This document shows positions 28,188-38,986 of a DNA stretch of 64,000 nt, piece by piece. The notes under the pieces are model-generated. The model ran no database searches, was not told the origin of the DNA, and saw only the letters and a list, made by a program, of their open reading frames with translations. Made by a program: the position numbers and the translations under genes. The stretch lies in the NCBI RefSeq assembly GCF_020667895.1, contig NZ_JAFMPS010000012.1, positions 33,793 through 97,792 on the forward strand. The letters are read 5' to 3'. Each line of letters begins with the position of its first letter. Position 1 is the stretch's first letter. Source of the DNA: Alcanivorax sp. 1008. Its GTDB lineage: Bacteria > Pseudomonadota > Gammaproteobacteria > Pseudomonadales > Alcanivoracaceae.

Positions 28188-29011
28188 TGTCTGAGTTGAC
28201 TGCAGAGTCTGAGGCAGCCGCGCTGGTCAGCAGTGAAGATCGTGGCCTTGCCTATGGTGACGGGCTGTTTGAAACCGTGCGTATGGCGTCTGGCCAGATG
28301 CCGCTGTGGCCGCGTCACCGCGAGAGGTTGGCAAGCGGCGCCGCCCGTCTTGGCATTCCATTGCCTACTGAGCTACTGGAAGAGCAAATCGCTCTTCAGT
28401 GTGCCCTGGGTGGCGATGCGGTGGTCAAAATCACCCTCACCCGCGGGGTTGGCGGTCGAGGTTACAGTGCCCCTGCGGAGCCGTCTCCAACCCTGCTGTG
28501 CCGGCGTCATCCACTTGTTTTGCCCGCAGAGGATCGCTATCGCGATGGCCTGACATTGGGCGTCTGTGATATCCGTCTTGCCTCACAGCCAGTGCTGGCC
28601 GGCATCAAGCATCTGAATCGTCTGGAGCAGGTGCTGGCCCGTCGCCAGGTGGATGCCGCCGGCTGGCATGATGGACTTCTGCTGGGAGGCTCTGATGAGC
28701 CTCTGGAGCTGACCGCGATGAACCTGTTTGCCCGCTTTGGCGCTAGTCTGTGGACGCCAGCGCTCAGCCAAGCTGGTGTTGACGGGGTGATGCGTGGTTA
28801 TGTGCTGGATACTTTGGCGCCTGCTCTGGGGCTTGCGGTGCAGGTCAGCGCTGGAACCCTGTCGCAACTAGAGCAGGCCGATGAATTGTTTGCCTGCAAT
28901 AGTGTTGCTGGAATCCTGCCGGTCCGTAAACTGGCACTTTGCAGCTGGCCCGTCGGGGATGTCACCCGTGCCATGCAACTGCGGGTCAGTGAATTATTTA
29001 CAGGGAGCTAA
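28187..29011 (+). CDS. pabC: Aminodeoxychorismate lyase PabC
   Basis: The 274-residue PLP enzyme of fold type IV has the N-terminal DRGLAYGDGLFET (about 18-30), the PLP lysine in GIKHLNRLEQVLA, and a C-terminal LFACNSVAGILPV phosphate-binding region. It releases pyruvate from aminodeoxychorismate to give p-aminobenzoate for folate. The position between fabF and mltG is the conserved one in gammaproteobacteria. It is coupled to fabF by a one-base overlap. Confidence 0.93.
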   Translation: MSELTAESEAAALVSSEDRGLAYGDGLFETVRMASGQMPLWPRHRERLASGAARLGIPLPTELLEEQIALQCALGGDAVVKITLTRGVGGRGYSAPAEPSPTLLCRRHPLVLPAEDRYRDGLTLGVCDIRLASQPVLAGIKHLNRLEQVLARRQVDAAGWHDGLLLGGSDEPLELTAMNLFARFGASLWTPALSQAGVDGVMRGYVLDTLAPALGLAVQVSAGTLSQLEQADELFACNSVAGILPVRKLALCSWPVGDVTRAMQLRVSELFTGS

Positions 29012-29014
29012 CAA

Positions 29015-31712
<2,698 letters not shown>

Positions 31713-31745
31713 TCTGCGACATGTTTCGTACCGGAGTAAAAAATA

Positions 31746-32093
31746 ATGAAAATGCCCGGCGGTGGGGGCGGAATCCTCTCCCTGACAATCAAGGACAAGG
31801 CGGTTCTGTATGCTGCCTACATGCCATTTATCCGCCATGGAGGCCTGTTTATTCCCACCGCGAAGGATTACAAACTTGGCGATGAGGTATTTCTGCTGCT
31901 TAATCTGATGGATGAGGCAGAGAAAATTCCGGTGGCCGGGAAGGTGATCTGGATTACCCCGAAGGGTGCCCAGGGCAACCGTAGCGCCGGTGTCGGAGTG
32001 CAGTTCTCCGATCAGGACGACACGGCTCGCAAGACAATCGAAAATTATCTGGCGGGTTCGTTGGAGTCGGATCGCCCGACCCATACCATGTAA
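31746..32093 (+). CDS. pilZ: PilZ-domain protein
   Basis: The 115-residue protein matches the type IV pilus PilZ: a glycine-rich start (MKMPGGGGGILSL), GGLFIPTAKDYKLGDEVFLLLNLMDE, and KVIWITPKGAQGNRSAGVGVQF. The canonical c-di-GMP motif RxxxR...DxSxxG is incomplete here, as in the pseudomonad PilZ founder protein, which is required for pilus assembly but does not bind c-di-GMP. Its place between holB and tatD is conserved in pseudomonads. Cytosolic. Confidence 0.9.
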   Translation: MKMPGGGGGILSLTIKDKAVLYAAYMPFIRHGGLFIPTAKDYKLGDEVFLLLNLMDEAEKIPVAGKVIWITPKGAQGNRSAGVGVQFSDQDDTARKTIENYLAGSLESDRPTHTM

Positions 32094-32127
32094 ATCGTCC
32101 TGTGCAAGGATGACGGAGTTTAACCAG

Positions 32128-32145
32128 CGCCCGCTTCAGCGGGCG
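32128..32145 (+). terminator. Hairpin between pilZ and tatD
   Basis: CGCCCGC and GCGGGCG pair perfectly around TTCA; a weak T-run (TTTT) follows five bases later. It may act as a partial terminator. Confidence 0.5.
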
Positions 32146-32166
32146 TTGCAGTTTTGAGAGAGGCAC

Positions 32167-32967
32167 ATGACAGCAGCGCTGAACGGTTTGGTGGATTCTC
32201 ACTGTCACCTGGATCGGATTGACCTGAAAGACTACCCGCAGGGCTTGCCCCAGTTGCTGGAGGCCGCAGCGGCGGCCGGCGTCAGCCATCTATTGTGCAT
32301 TGGTGTGGATATGGAGAGTTTTCCGGCAGTACGGGAGCTGGCGGAGCGCTATGCCCATGTTCACTGCACGGTTGGCGTCCATCCACTATATCGTCAGTCT
32401 CGTCCTGCGGCGCGCGCTGAACTGGTAGAGCTTGCGCAACATCCGCGGGTGGTGGCCATTGGCGAAACCGGGCTGGATTATTTTTACGCAAAAGATGATA
32501 CCCGCGGGCAGCGAGAGAGCTTTGCCGAACATATTGCGGCGGCTCGGGAAACCGGTCTGCCACTGGTGATTCATACTCGTGATGCGCGCGAGGATACCAT
32601 CGCCATGTTGCGTGATCTTGGTGACGGCAAGGTGCGTGGCGTGCTGCACTGTTTTACCGAGGATCTGGCCATGGCTGAGCAGGCCATGGAGCTTGGTTTT
32701 TATATTTCCATTTCAGGGATTGTTACCTTTGCCAATGCGGAGCCCCTGCGCGATGTGGTCAGAGCGCTGCCACTGGAGCGTTTGCTGATAGAGACGGATG
32801 CACCCTGGTTGGCCCCGGTACCGCACCGCGGCAAGCAGAACGAACCACGCTTTGTCGCCGATGTGGCCCGCTTTGTTGCTGACCTGAAGCAGTTGCCGGC
32901 GACAGAGCTTGTCGCCATCACCCGGGATAATTTTTTCTCTCTGTTTAATAAGGCGAAACCGGTATGA
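32167..32967 (+). CDS. TatD-family metal-dependent hydrolase
   Basis: The 266-residue protein has the TatD/YcfH signatures: metal site DSHCHLDRIDL, VGVHPL, GETGLDYFY, VIHTRDARED, LHCFTED and IETDAPWLAP. Members of this group are DNases and possibly D-aminoacyl-tRNA deacylases. The neighbourhood after holB matches YcfH in E. coli. It overlaps rmuC by four bases. Cytosolic. Confidence 0.93.
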   Translation: MTAALNGLVDSHCHLDRIDLKDYPQGLPQLLEAAAAAGVSHLLCIGVDMESFPAVRELAERYAHVHCTVGVHPLYRQSRPAARAELVELAQHPRVVAIGETGLDYFYAKDDTRGQRESFAEHIAAARETGLPLVIHTRDAREDTIAMLRDLGDGKVRGVLHCFTEDLAMAEQAMELGFYISISGIVTFANAEPLRDVVRALPLERLLIETDAPWLAPVPHRGKQNEPRFVADVARFVADLKQLPATELVAITRDNFFSLFNKAKPV

Positions 32968-34277
32968 CCCTATCTGCTTTGGTGCCCTCTGTGCTTGCCT
33001 TGCTGCTCGGTCTGTTAGCAGGTGCAACGTTGGCATGGTGGCGTCTGCGCACGGACGATGCCGACGCCCATCAACAGATTCGTTTACAGACTGAGCTTGA
33101 TGGCACGCGGCAACAGCTTGTGGCTATGCAGGCCGAGTTGGCAGCGGCCCGTGGCCAGCTTGGTGAGAATCAGCAGCAGCTGGCGGAAGCGCGTGCTGAG
33201 TCAGCGCGGTGGCAGGAGCGGGAAAAGAACCAGCAGGAGCGACTTAACTGGCTTGAGCAAAGTCGCGAACAGATGAAAAAGGATTTCGAAGCATTGTCGG
33301 CGCGGATTTTTGAGGAACGCACCCAGAAACTGCAGGAGCAGAACCGTACCGGGTTGGATGATGTGCTGAAACCGTTTCGTGAGCAGCTGCAGGACTTTCG
33401 CCGCCGGGTAGATCAGATTCACAGTGATGACAATCGTCAGCAGGCCACGCTGTTGGAGCAAATCCGTAACCTGCAGCAACTGAACCAGACCATGGTTGAA
33501 GATGCGCGGCACTTGACCAACGCGCTGAAAGGTCAAACCAAAACCCAGGGCAACTGGGGCGAGATGATACTGGAGCGGATTCTGGAAGAGTCCGGTCTGG
33601 TGCGTGGCCGTGAATACGAAACCCAGGTTTCCATGACCACCGAATCCGGTCAGCGCCGTCAGCCGGATGTGATTGTCCATCTGCCGGATAACAAGGATGT
33701 GATCGTTGATGCCAAGGTTTCCCTGACCGCATACGAACGATTTTGCCGAGAGGACGACGAGGAGCTGCGCCGTCAGGCGCTGGATGAGCATGTGCAGTCG
33801 CTGCGCTCACATATTCGCGGCCTGAACCGCAAAGAGTACGAAGGCCTTGATGGGGTGCAGACACTGGATTTCGTGCTGCTTTTCATTCCTGTCGAAGCGG
33901 CTTTTTTATCTGCCATGGAAAAAGCGCCCGAGCTCTACAACGAGGCCTATAACAAGCATATCGTGCTGGTGAGCCCGACCACCTTGCTGGTCACCCTGCG
34001 CACGATCAACAATATCTGGCGTAACGAATATCAGAATCGAAATGCCCTGGAGATTGCAGATCGAGCCGGCAAGATTTGTGACCAGATCACCCTGATCGCC
34101 GAGTCATTGGATGATGTTGGCGACAAGCTGGGCAAGGCACAGAAGGCCTATGACACCGCCTACGATCGCTTGAGCCGTGGCCGGGGAAACCTTCTCGGCC
34201 AGGCGCACAAGCTGCAATCACTGGGTGCCAGGGCCCGCAAGCAGCTGCCTGCACCTCAGGATGACAACGAAGAATAA
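32964..34277 (+). CDS. rmuC: RmuC-family DNA recombination protein
   Basis: The 437-residue protein has an N-terminal membrane helix (about 5-23), a long coiled coil (about 30-185) and the RmuC domain (about 190-420) with TKTQGNWGEMILERILEESGL, DVIVDAKVSLTAYERF and VSPTTLLVTLRTINNIWR. The domain is related to restriction-type nucleases and limits recombination at inverted repeats in E. coli. It overlaps tatD. The 195 bases after it are structured and without genes. Confidence 0.93.
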   Translation: MTLSALVPSVLALLLGLLAGATLAWWRLRTDDADAHQQIRLQTELDGTRQQLVAMQAELAAARGQLGENQQQLAEARAESARWQEREKNQQERLNWLEQSREQMKKDFEALSARIFEERTQKLQEQNRTGLDDVLKPFREQLQDFRRRVDQIHSDDNRQQATLLEQIRNLQQLNQTMVEDARHLTNALKGQTKTQGNWGEMILERILEESGLVRGREYETQVSMTTESGQRRQPDVIVHLPDNKDVIVDAKVSLTAYERFCREDDEELRRQALDEHVQSLRSHIRGLNRKEYEGLDGVQTLDFVLLFIPVEAAFLSAMEKAPELYNEAYNKHIVLVSPTTLLVTLRTINNIWRNEYQNRNALEIADRAGKICDQITLIAESLDDVGDKLGKAQKAYDTAYDRLSRGRGNLLGQAHKLQSLGARARKQLPAPQDDNEE

Positions 34278-34283
34278 AAAAAA

Positions 34284-34379
34284 GCCCGACAATCCGGGGG
34301 AGGAGGGTGTCGGGCCAGATGTCCGGAGGCAGTGCGCCTCCGCGTCTGTGCCGGTGTCACATCGAGGAGGATGACACCG
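34284..34379. other. Cluster of three hairpins downstream of rmuC
   Basis: Three perfect stems follow rmuC. GCCCGACA/TGTCGGGC (34284-34315) has an A-tract in front, so it is terminator-like only on the minus strand. CGGAGGC/GCCTCCG (34324-34342) has a five-base loop. CGGTGTCA/TGACACCG (34352-34379) has a loop containing GAGGAGGA. The first loop carries GGGGGAGGAGGG. No protein gene fits. It could be a 3' UTR or a small RNA with exposed GGA motifs; no promoter is identified. Confidence 0.4.
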
Positions 34380-34625
34380 CCCCGCCAGCTTGCGCGAGTA
34401 ACCCGGCTTCGGCAACAAGACGGTTAGATCGATTCCTTATCTGTCCGGGGGGATCATTCCGTTGAGAAATAAGCGCTCGGCAATGTCACCCGCTTTGCCT
34501 ACAACACTCGTGGTCAGGAAACTCGTATCGAAGATGCCAAAGGCAATGCCTTTGACAACAGCTATGACAGTGTTGGCAATCTGCTATCGATCACCGATCC
34601 GCAGGGTAATGCCGCCAGCAACGTC

Positions 34626-37478
34626 ATGCTGGCCAATGGGCTGGTGGCCAGCACCACGGATCTGGCAGGCCAGACCACCGGCTATACCTACGACAGTGCC
34701 GGCAACAAGCTCACTGAAACGGACCCGCTCGGCAACGTAAGCAGCTGGACCTACGACGCCAACGGCAACGTGCTTACCGAGTCCATCAGCCGCATCCACG
34801 ATGGCGAGAGTCGCACTGAAACCACCGCCTACGAGTACGATGCTCTCAACCGCGTCATCGCCGTCACCGACACGCTGGGCAATGTCACTCGCACCGAGTA
34901 CGACGCGGCTGGTAACGAAGTGGCACAGGTTGACGCGCTCGGCCGGCGCACGGAAATGAGCTACGACGCCTACGGGCGCGTGATCAGCACCCGGTACCCG
35001 GACGACACCACCACAAGCAGCCGCTACGACGCCGAAGGCAACCTGGTGGAAGAAACCGATCGCCTCGGTCGCACCACGGTGATGACCTACGACGTCCTGA
35101 ACCGCTTGACCGAAACCCGCTACCCGGATGGCAGCACCAGCACCACCGAGTACGATGCCGCCGGCCGCGTTATCGCGGAAGTGGATGCCCTCAGCCAGCG
35201 CACCCGTTACGAGTACGACGCCGCCGGCCGTCGCACCGCTGTGATCAATGCGCTCGAACAGCGCCACAGCTTCGAGTACGACGCCAACGGCAACCTCGTT
35301 ATGGAAACCGACGCCAACGGCCACGAGACCCGCTACACCTACAACAGTCTCGACCAGAAAGTGTCCACCCGTTTCCACGACGGCAGCACGGTCAGCGACG
35401 AGTACGACGCCCTCAGCCGCAAAACCGCCAGCGTTGACCAGAACGGCACCCGCACCGAGTACGACTACGATGCACTGGGCCGTCTCACGACAGTGCGCCA
35501 GTTTCTGAACGGCGCGCCCCTGACCACGCTCTACAGCTACGACAGCCAGGGCAGCAAACTTACCCAGACCGACGCCGAAGGCCGCACCACAAGCTGGGAA
35601 TACGATGCTCTGGGCCGCGTCACCGCCCGCATCCTGCCGCTGGGCCAGCGTGAGACTTTCGAGTACGACGCCAACGGCAACCAGATCCGCCACACGGACT
35701 TCAACGGCCAGCTCACCACCAGTGAGTACGATGCCCTGAACCGGTTGATTAACCGAAGCTATGCAGACGGTACACAGGAAGCCTGGACCTATGACAACGC
35801 CGGCCGGGTAATCGAAACCACCCTCACCACCAATGGCCTGCCGCAGGTCACCCACTACCAGTACGACCAGCAAGACCGCCTGACCCGGGAAACCAAGCCC
35901 GACGGCTCGCAGCTGGCCTACACCTACGACCTGAACGGCAACAAGACCTCGGTGACGGTAACGCCAGCCGGCGGCACCCCAAGAACGGTCAACTACAGCT
36001 ACGACGCCCTGAACCGGCTGCACACCGCCACCGACGAGCACGGCACCACAACGTACACCTACACCCCCGCCGGCAGCCGCGCCAGCGTCACACAGGCGAA
36101 CGGCGTCAGGACGAGCTACAGCTACGACAGCCTGAACCGCCTGACGCAGCTCACCAGTCGCGCCAGCAACGGCACCGTGCTGCAGCAGTACAACTACACG
36201 CTGGATGCCACGGGGCGCCGCACTCGTATCGCCGAGCATAACGGACGGATCAGCGAATACCGCTACGACGATCTTTACCGGTTGGTGGAAGAGGCGATTA
36301 CCGATCCGCAAAACGGCAATCATCTGGCTCAGTACCAGTACGACACGGTGGGCAATCGACTGGAGTCCACCGTCAATGGCCAGATCACCAGCTACAGCTA
36401 CGATGGCAACGACCGAATCCTGAGTCAGGGCAGCACCAGCTATAGCTACGATGCCAATGGCAACACGCTGACCGAATCGAGCAGCAGCGGCACCACGACT
36501 TACAGCTGGGATGCCCGCAACCGTCTGATCGAAGCCACAACCCCGAATGGCACCTTGCTGTTCGGCTATGACATCAGTGGCATCCGCACCAGTCGCAGCG
36601 AAAGCGGCATCACCACTAACTTCGTGGTGGACCATAACCAGCAGTACGCTCAGGTGTTGGCCGAGATCGAGAATGGCTTCACCACAAAGCAGTACACCTA
36701 CGGCGATGACCTGCTGAGCCAGAGCGAAGGGGCAGGGCAAGAGCGGTTCTTCCTGTATGACGGGTTGGGGACGACAAGGGCCTTGGCTGATGGTTCGGAG
36801 GCAGTAACCGACACCTATGCGTACGAGGCGTTTGGGGAGCTGCTTGCGAGCACAGGTAGCTCGGACAATGCCTATCGGTACACGGGGGAGCAGTATGACT
36901 CGGGGCTGGGTCAGTACTACTTGAGGGCGCGTTACTACGACCAGGGTGTAGGAAGGTTCAGCCAGATGGATACCTGGATGGGGCGGAGTCAGGATCCGGT
37001 TACCCTGCATAAGTATTTGTATGCGAATGCGGACCCGGTGAGGTATGTGGATCCCTCTGGTCAAATGTCCATTGGTTCGCTGATGTCTGCAGTTGGAAAT
37101 GCCGCGAGACTGGCGACGAGTGCCACGGTAAACATTACAAGGCAGTTGGGAGCCCGGGCAGGACGAGCCGCCGGAGGTCTCAGACTGTTCGTGGGTCGTG
37201 CTATGGCTCAGGCCAGGGCAAGATCTTATGTTGTCAAGAGATATCACCTTCAGGGCAGCAGCGGGAACAAGTCAAAGTTCTTAAGCGATGTCATTAATCC
37301 AAATAGGTATATTGCAAAAGCGTTGAGGTCAAGGCGTGCTGAAGTGGCAAGAAATAGTTCTGACTCGTGGAGTTTGATAGCCGATGTAGGCCGCGTCGTT
37401 GGGACAAAAGGGCAGACGCGGATTAAAGTTGTGTTCACCCGAACGGGCAAGATAATCACGTCCTATCCAGTTAAGTGA
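34626..37478 (+). CDS. Rhs repeat protein, 5'-truncated, with C-terminal toxin-like tip
   Basis: From the first possible start the product is 950 residues: about 800 residues of YD repeats (YDAxGNxxxxxD pattern), the Rhs core end GQYYLRARYYDQGVGRFSQMD, and the closing RYVDPSG (Asp809). A variable tip of about 138 residues follows, ending KVVFTRTGKIITSYPVK. Rhs-like coding continues in frame upstream to 34473, directly after a stop codon at 34470-34472, and that stretch has no start codon. The ATG at 34626 has no Shine-Dalgarno. No PAAR, TcdB or signal region is present, so this is an orphan C-terminal piece of a larger toxin gene, perhaps silent. The tip ending resembles EndoU/BECR-fold RNase toxins (low certainty). 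A candidate immunity gene follows 12 bases later. Confidence 0.85.
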   Translation: MLANGLVASTTDLAGQTTGYTYDSAGNKLTETDPLGNVSSWTYDANGNVLTESISRIHDGESRTETTAYEYDALNRVIAVTDTLGNVTRTEYDAAGNEVAQVDALGRRTEMSYDAYGRVISTRYPDDTTTSSRYDAEGNLVEETDRLGRTTVMTYDVLNRLTETRYPDGSTSTTEYDAAGRVIAEVDALSQRTRYEYDAAGRRTAVINALEQRHSFEYDANGNLVMETDANGHETRYTYNSLDQKVSTRFHDGSTVSDEYDALSRKTASVDQNGTRTEYDYDALGRLTTVRQFLNGAPLTTLYSYDSQGSKLTQTDAEGRTTSWEYDALGRVTARILPLGQRETFEYDANGNQIRHTDFNGQLTTSEYDALNRLINRSYADGTQEAWTYDNAGRVIETTLTTNGLPQVTHYQYDQQDRLTRETKPDGSQLAYTYDLNGNKTSVTVTPAGGTPRTVNYSYDALNRLHTATDEHGTTTYTYTPAGSRASVTQANGVRTSYSYDSLNRLTQLTSRASNGTVLQQYNYTLDATGRRTRIAEHNGRISEYRYDDLYRLVEEAITDPQNGNHLAQYQYDTVGNRLESTVNGQITSYSYDGNDRILSQGSTSYSYDANGNTLTESSSSGTTTYSWDARNRLIEATTPNGTLLFGYDISGIRTSRSESGITTNFVVDHNQQYAQVLAEIENGFTTKQYTYGDDLLSQSEGAGQERFFLYDGLGTTRALADGSEAVTDTYAYEAFGELLASTGSSDNAYRYTGEQYDSGLGQYYLRARYYDQGVGRFSQMDTWMGRSQDPVTLHKYLYANADPVRYVDPSGQMSIGSLMSAVGNAARLATSATVNITRQLGARAGRAAGGLRLFVGRAMAQARARSYVVKRYHLQGSSGNKSKFLSDVINPNRYIAKALRSRRAEVARNSSDSWSLIADVGRVVGTKGQTRIKVVFTRTGKIITSYPVK

Positions 37479-37490
37479 CGAGGTCTAGTT

Positions 37491-37925
37491 ATGCCAGAGA
37501 AATTGACTATAGGATTCGAAGCGGATGATCTTGACACTACTAGAAAGACTGATGCTTGGGATCTTTACATTGGAGTCACAGGACGTTTAAAGATCATCTT
37601 TAATGATAAAATCTTCCTTGAGGAAGAGTACTCTAATGTCGTTGAGTTTGCTGTTCTTCTAGCAAGATGGTTGCGAAATAGAACACGCGAATTTGTGTAC
37701 AAGCCGCTTGAAATGGATGACGTATTGCTAGAGCTAAAGTATCAAGATGGCGGGATGATGCTCTGCTCTGATTTTTCCGAGGTAAGCCCGTGTGGACCAA
37801 TTCCGTTTCGCATCGTTCTCGAAGGAGCGGAAGAATATATTAATAGGGTTTCTGAATTTATCGGCAAAGCCGGATATGACTTCTCGGCGCTGGTCTCTGA
37901 TGATCGATTGGATTCGAGAGCGTAG
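37491..37925 (+). CDS. Candidate immunity protein for the Rhs tip
   Basis: The 144-residue acidic, soluble protein has no family I can name. It lies 12 bases after the Rhs gene, is clearly lower in GC than the chromosome core, and has the size of Rhs/CDI immunity proteins. Predicted mixed alpha/beta, with an acidic start (EADDLDTTRKTDAWDL) and a C-terminal helix (EEYINRVSEFIGKAGYDF). An acidic partner would suit a lysine- and arginine-rich nuclease tip. Role is inferred from position. Confidence 0.7.
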   Translation: MPEKLTIGFEADDLDTTRKTDAWDLYIGVTGRLKIIFNDKIFLEEEYSNVVEFAVLLARWLRNRTREFVYKPLEMDDVLLELKYQDGGMMLCSDFSEVSPCGPIPFRIVLEGAEEYINRVSEFIGKAGYDFSALVSDDRLDSRA

Positions 37926-38058
37926 GGAGTTTCTTTAGAGATAAAGAGAGCACTCAGGAGTCGGGCCTCACATTTCACACTTAACCAAGCATTGAGGCTC
38001 ATGGAGCTAGCAAGTCTCCTTTTACCTGTTGCTATTTCTTGCCTGGAGGTGATGCTGA

Positions 38059-38379
38059 GTGAGCGTAGATCAAGACCTCGTTGAAGCGCTTTTCGCGTCA
38101 CTTCGAGACGGGCAGGCTCAGGTCTTCAGGCAGATGCCGGGCTCAGGCGTTGCCTTTGTCGCCTCTGCGGATGACTTGCTGCAGATTGAAGTGGACTATG
38201 ATGGCCCAAAACCCGTTGCTGTGATCATTAGTGTAGGGGCTTCCCGATTACTGTTTCTGGAAAGCGAGCCCCGATTTGATGATCTGGTCCGTCTAGTGTC
38301 AGAGGCGCCCGCGGACATTGAGCGGTACAAGAGCATGAGGGAGAAAGCAGTGCGAAGTCTGATTAAGCGACTGAAATAG
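38059..38379 (+). CDS. Small protein of the Rhs island, unknown function
   Basis: The 106-residue protein starts at GTG 38059, chosen because GGAGGTGA lies six bases upstream, one of the strongest ribosome sites in the window. No family is recognised. It looks soluble, with a beta-rich middle (VDYDGPKPVAVIISVGASRLLFL) and a basic helical end (SMREKAVRSLIKRLK). The 133-base gap to the previous gene has no clear promoter. It may be a further immunity gene left from an earlier tip exchange, or an unrelated cargo gene. Confidence 0.6.
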   Translation: MSVDQDLVEALFASLRDGQAQVFRQMPGSGVAFVASADDLLQIEVDYDGPKPVAVIISVGASRLLFLESEPRFDDLVRLVSEAPADIERYKSMREKAVRSLIKRLK

Positions 38380-38450
38380 CGAGGTTGCTGTCATTGAATA
38401 GACTGAGCTGGTTCTAATGACTGTCGGATTAGCGAATTTAAGAGCGTCCG

Positions 38451-38729
38451 ATGACTGAATTCCTCTCATATCCTGGCACTGATATCGATATCCGCCTCGG
38501 AGACGTCGTCTCATACAAGCCGTTCCTCAGAAAGAGAGTCCAGGGCAAGGTGGTATATATGCCGGGTGAGTCCCAGAAGAACTCCCAGTTCGAGTACGGC
38601 GATGTTTCCTTGTGGCTCATAAAGCTGGACGATAAGCGAGGATCCCTTGTTCAGCTGGGATACTTCCCTCCGGATGAGGTGGTGCCGAAGTCTCTCAAGT
38701 TCATTAGTAGGGGAAGTCCGGATGAGTAG
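38451..38729 (+). CDS. Small protein of the Rhs island, SH3-like pattern
   Basis: The 92-residue protein has a beta-strand pattern with GDVVSYKPFLRKRVQGKVVYMPG near residue 17-39 and DVSLWLIKLDDKRGSLVQLGYFPPDEV near 51-77, suggesting a small beta-barrel. Proteins of this look are often found next to polymorphic toxins, but I cannot name a family. No strong Shine-Dalgarno is seen before the ATG. An orphan immunity gene is the leading guess. Confidence 0.55.
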   Translation: MTEFLSYPGTDIDIRLGDVVSYKPFLRKRVQGKVVYMPGESQKNSQFEYGDVSLWLIKLDDKRGSLVQLGYFPPDEVVPKSLKFISRGSPDE

Positions 38730-38820
38730 TTCGATCCTGATGAGGAGTTGCTGTGATAGGCGAACCGGCCAATATTTGACCCCTCGCCAGGTATAAGAAA
38801 CAAGAGAAGTAATCTTTACA

Positions 38821-38838
38821 CCCCGCCACTGAGCGGGG
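38821..38838 (+). terminator. Terminator-like hairpin at the end of the Rhs island
   Basis: CCCCGC and GCGGGG pair around CACTGA, followed by TTTCCTGTTTC. T-run is interrupted, so strength is uncertain. The remaining 38730-38986 holds no supported gene. Confidence 0.55.
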
Positions 38839-38986
38839 TTTCCTGTTTCTGGAGGTGAAAAATATCGAAGAAAGGGTTTGTACGGAGTCCGGAGGGCATG
38901 TACCGGGTTCGAGGTCTGTGAATCGCCACCAGTTTACCAGACATCTTTCACTCATCATCGGAGAGTGAGGCAGCAGACCTCCGCCA

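Noticed and set aside
34584..37247. 887-codon open frame antisense to the Rhs gene
   Set aside because: It arises from the repeated GC-rich codons of the YD repeats; the translation is low-complexity (VVAVGVV-like) and the plus strand has an obvious Rhs protein.
38855..38968. Short GTG frame after the Rhs island (KNIEERVCTES...)
   Set aside because: Only about 37 codons, with GGAGG directly touching the start and no recognisable product.
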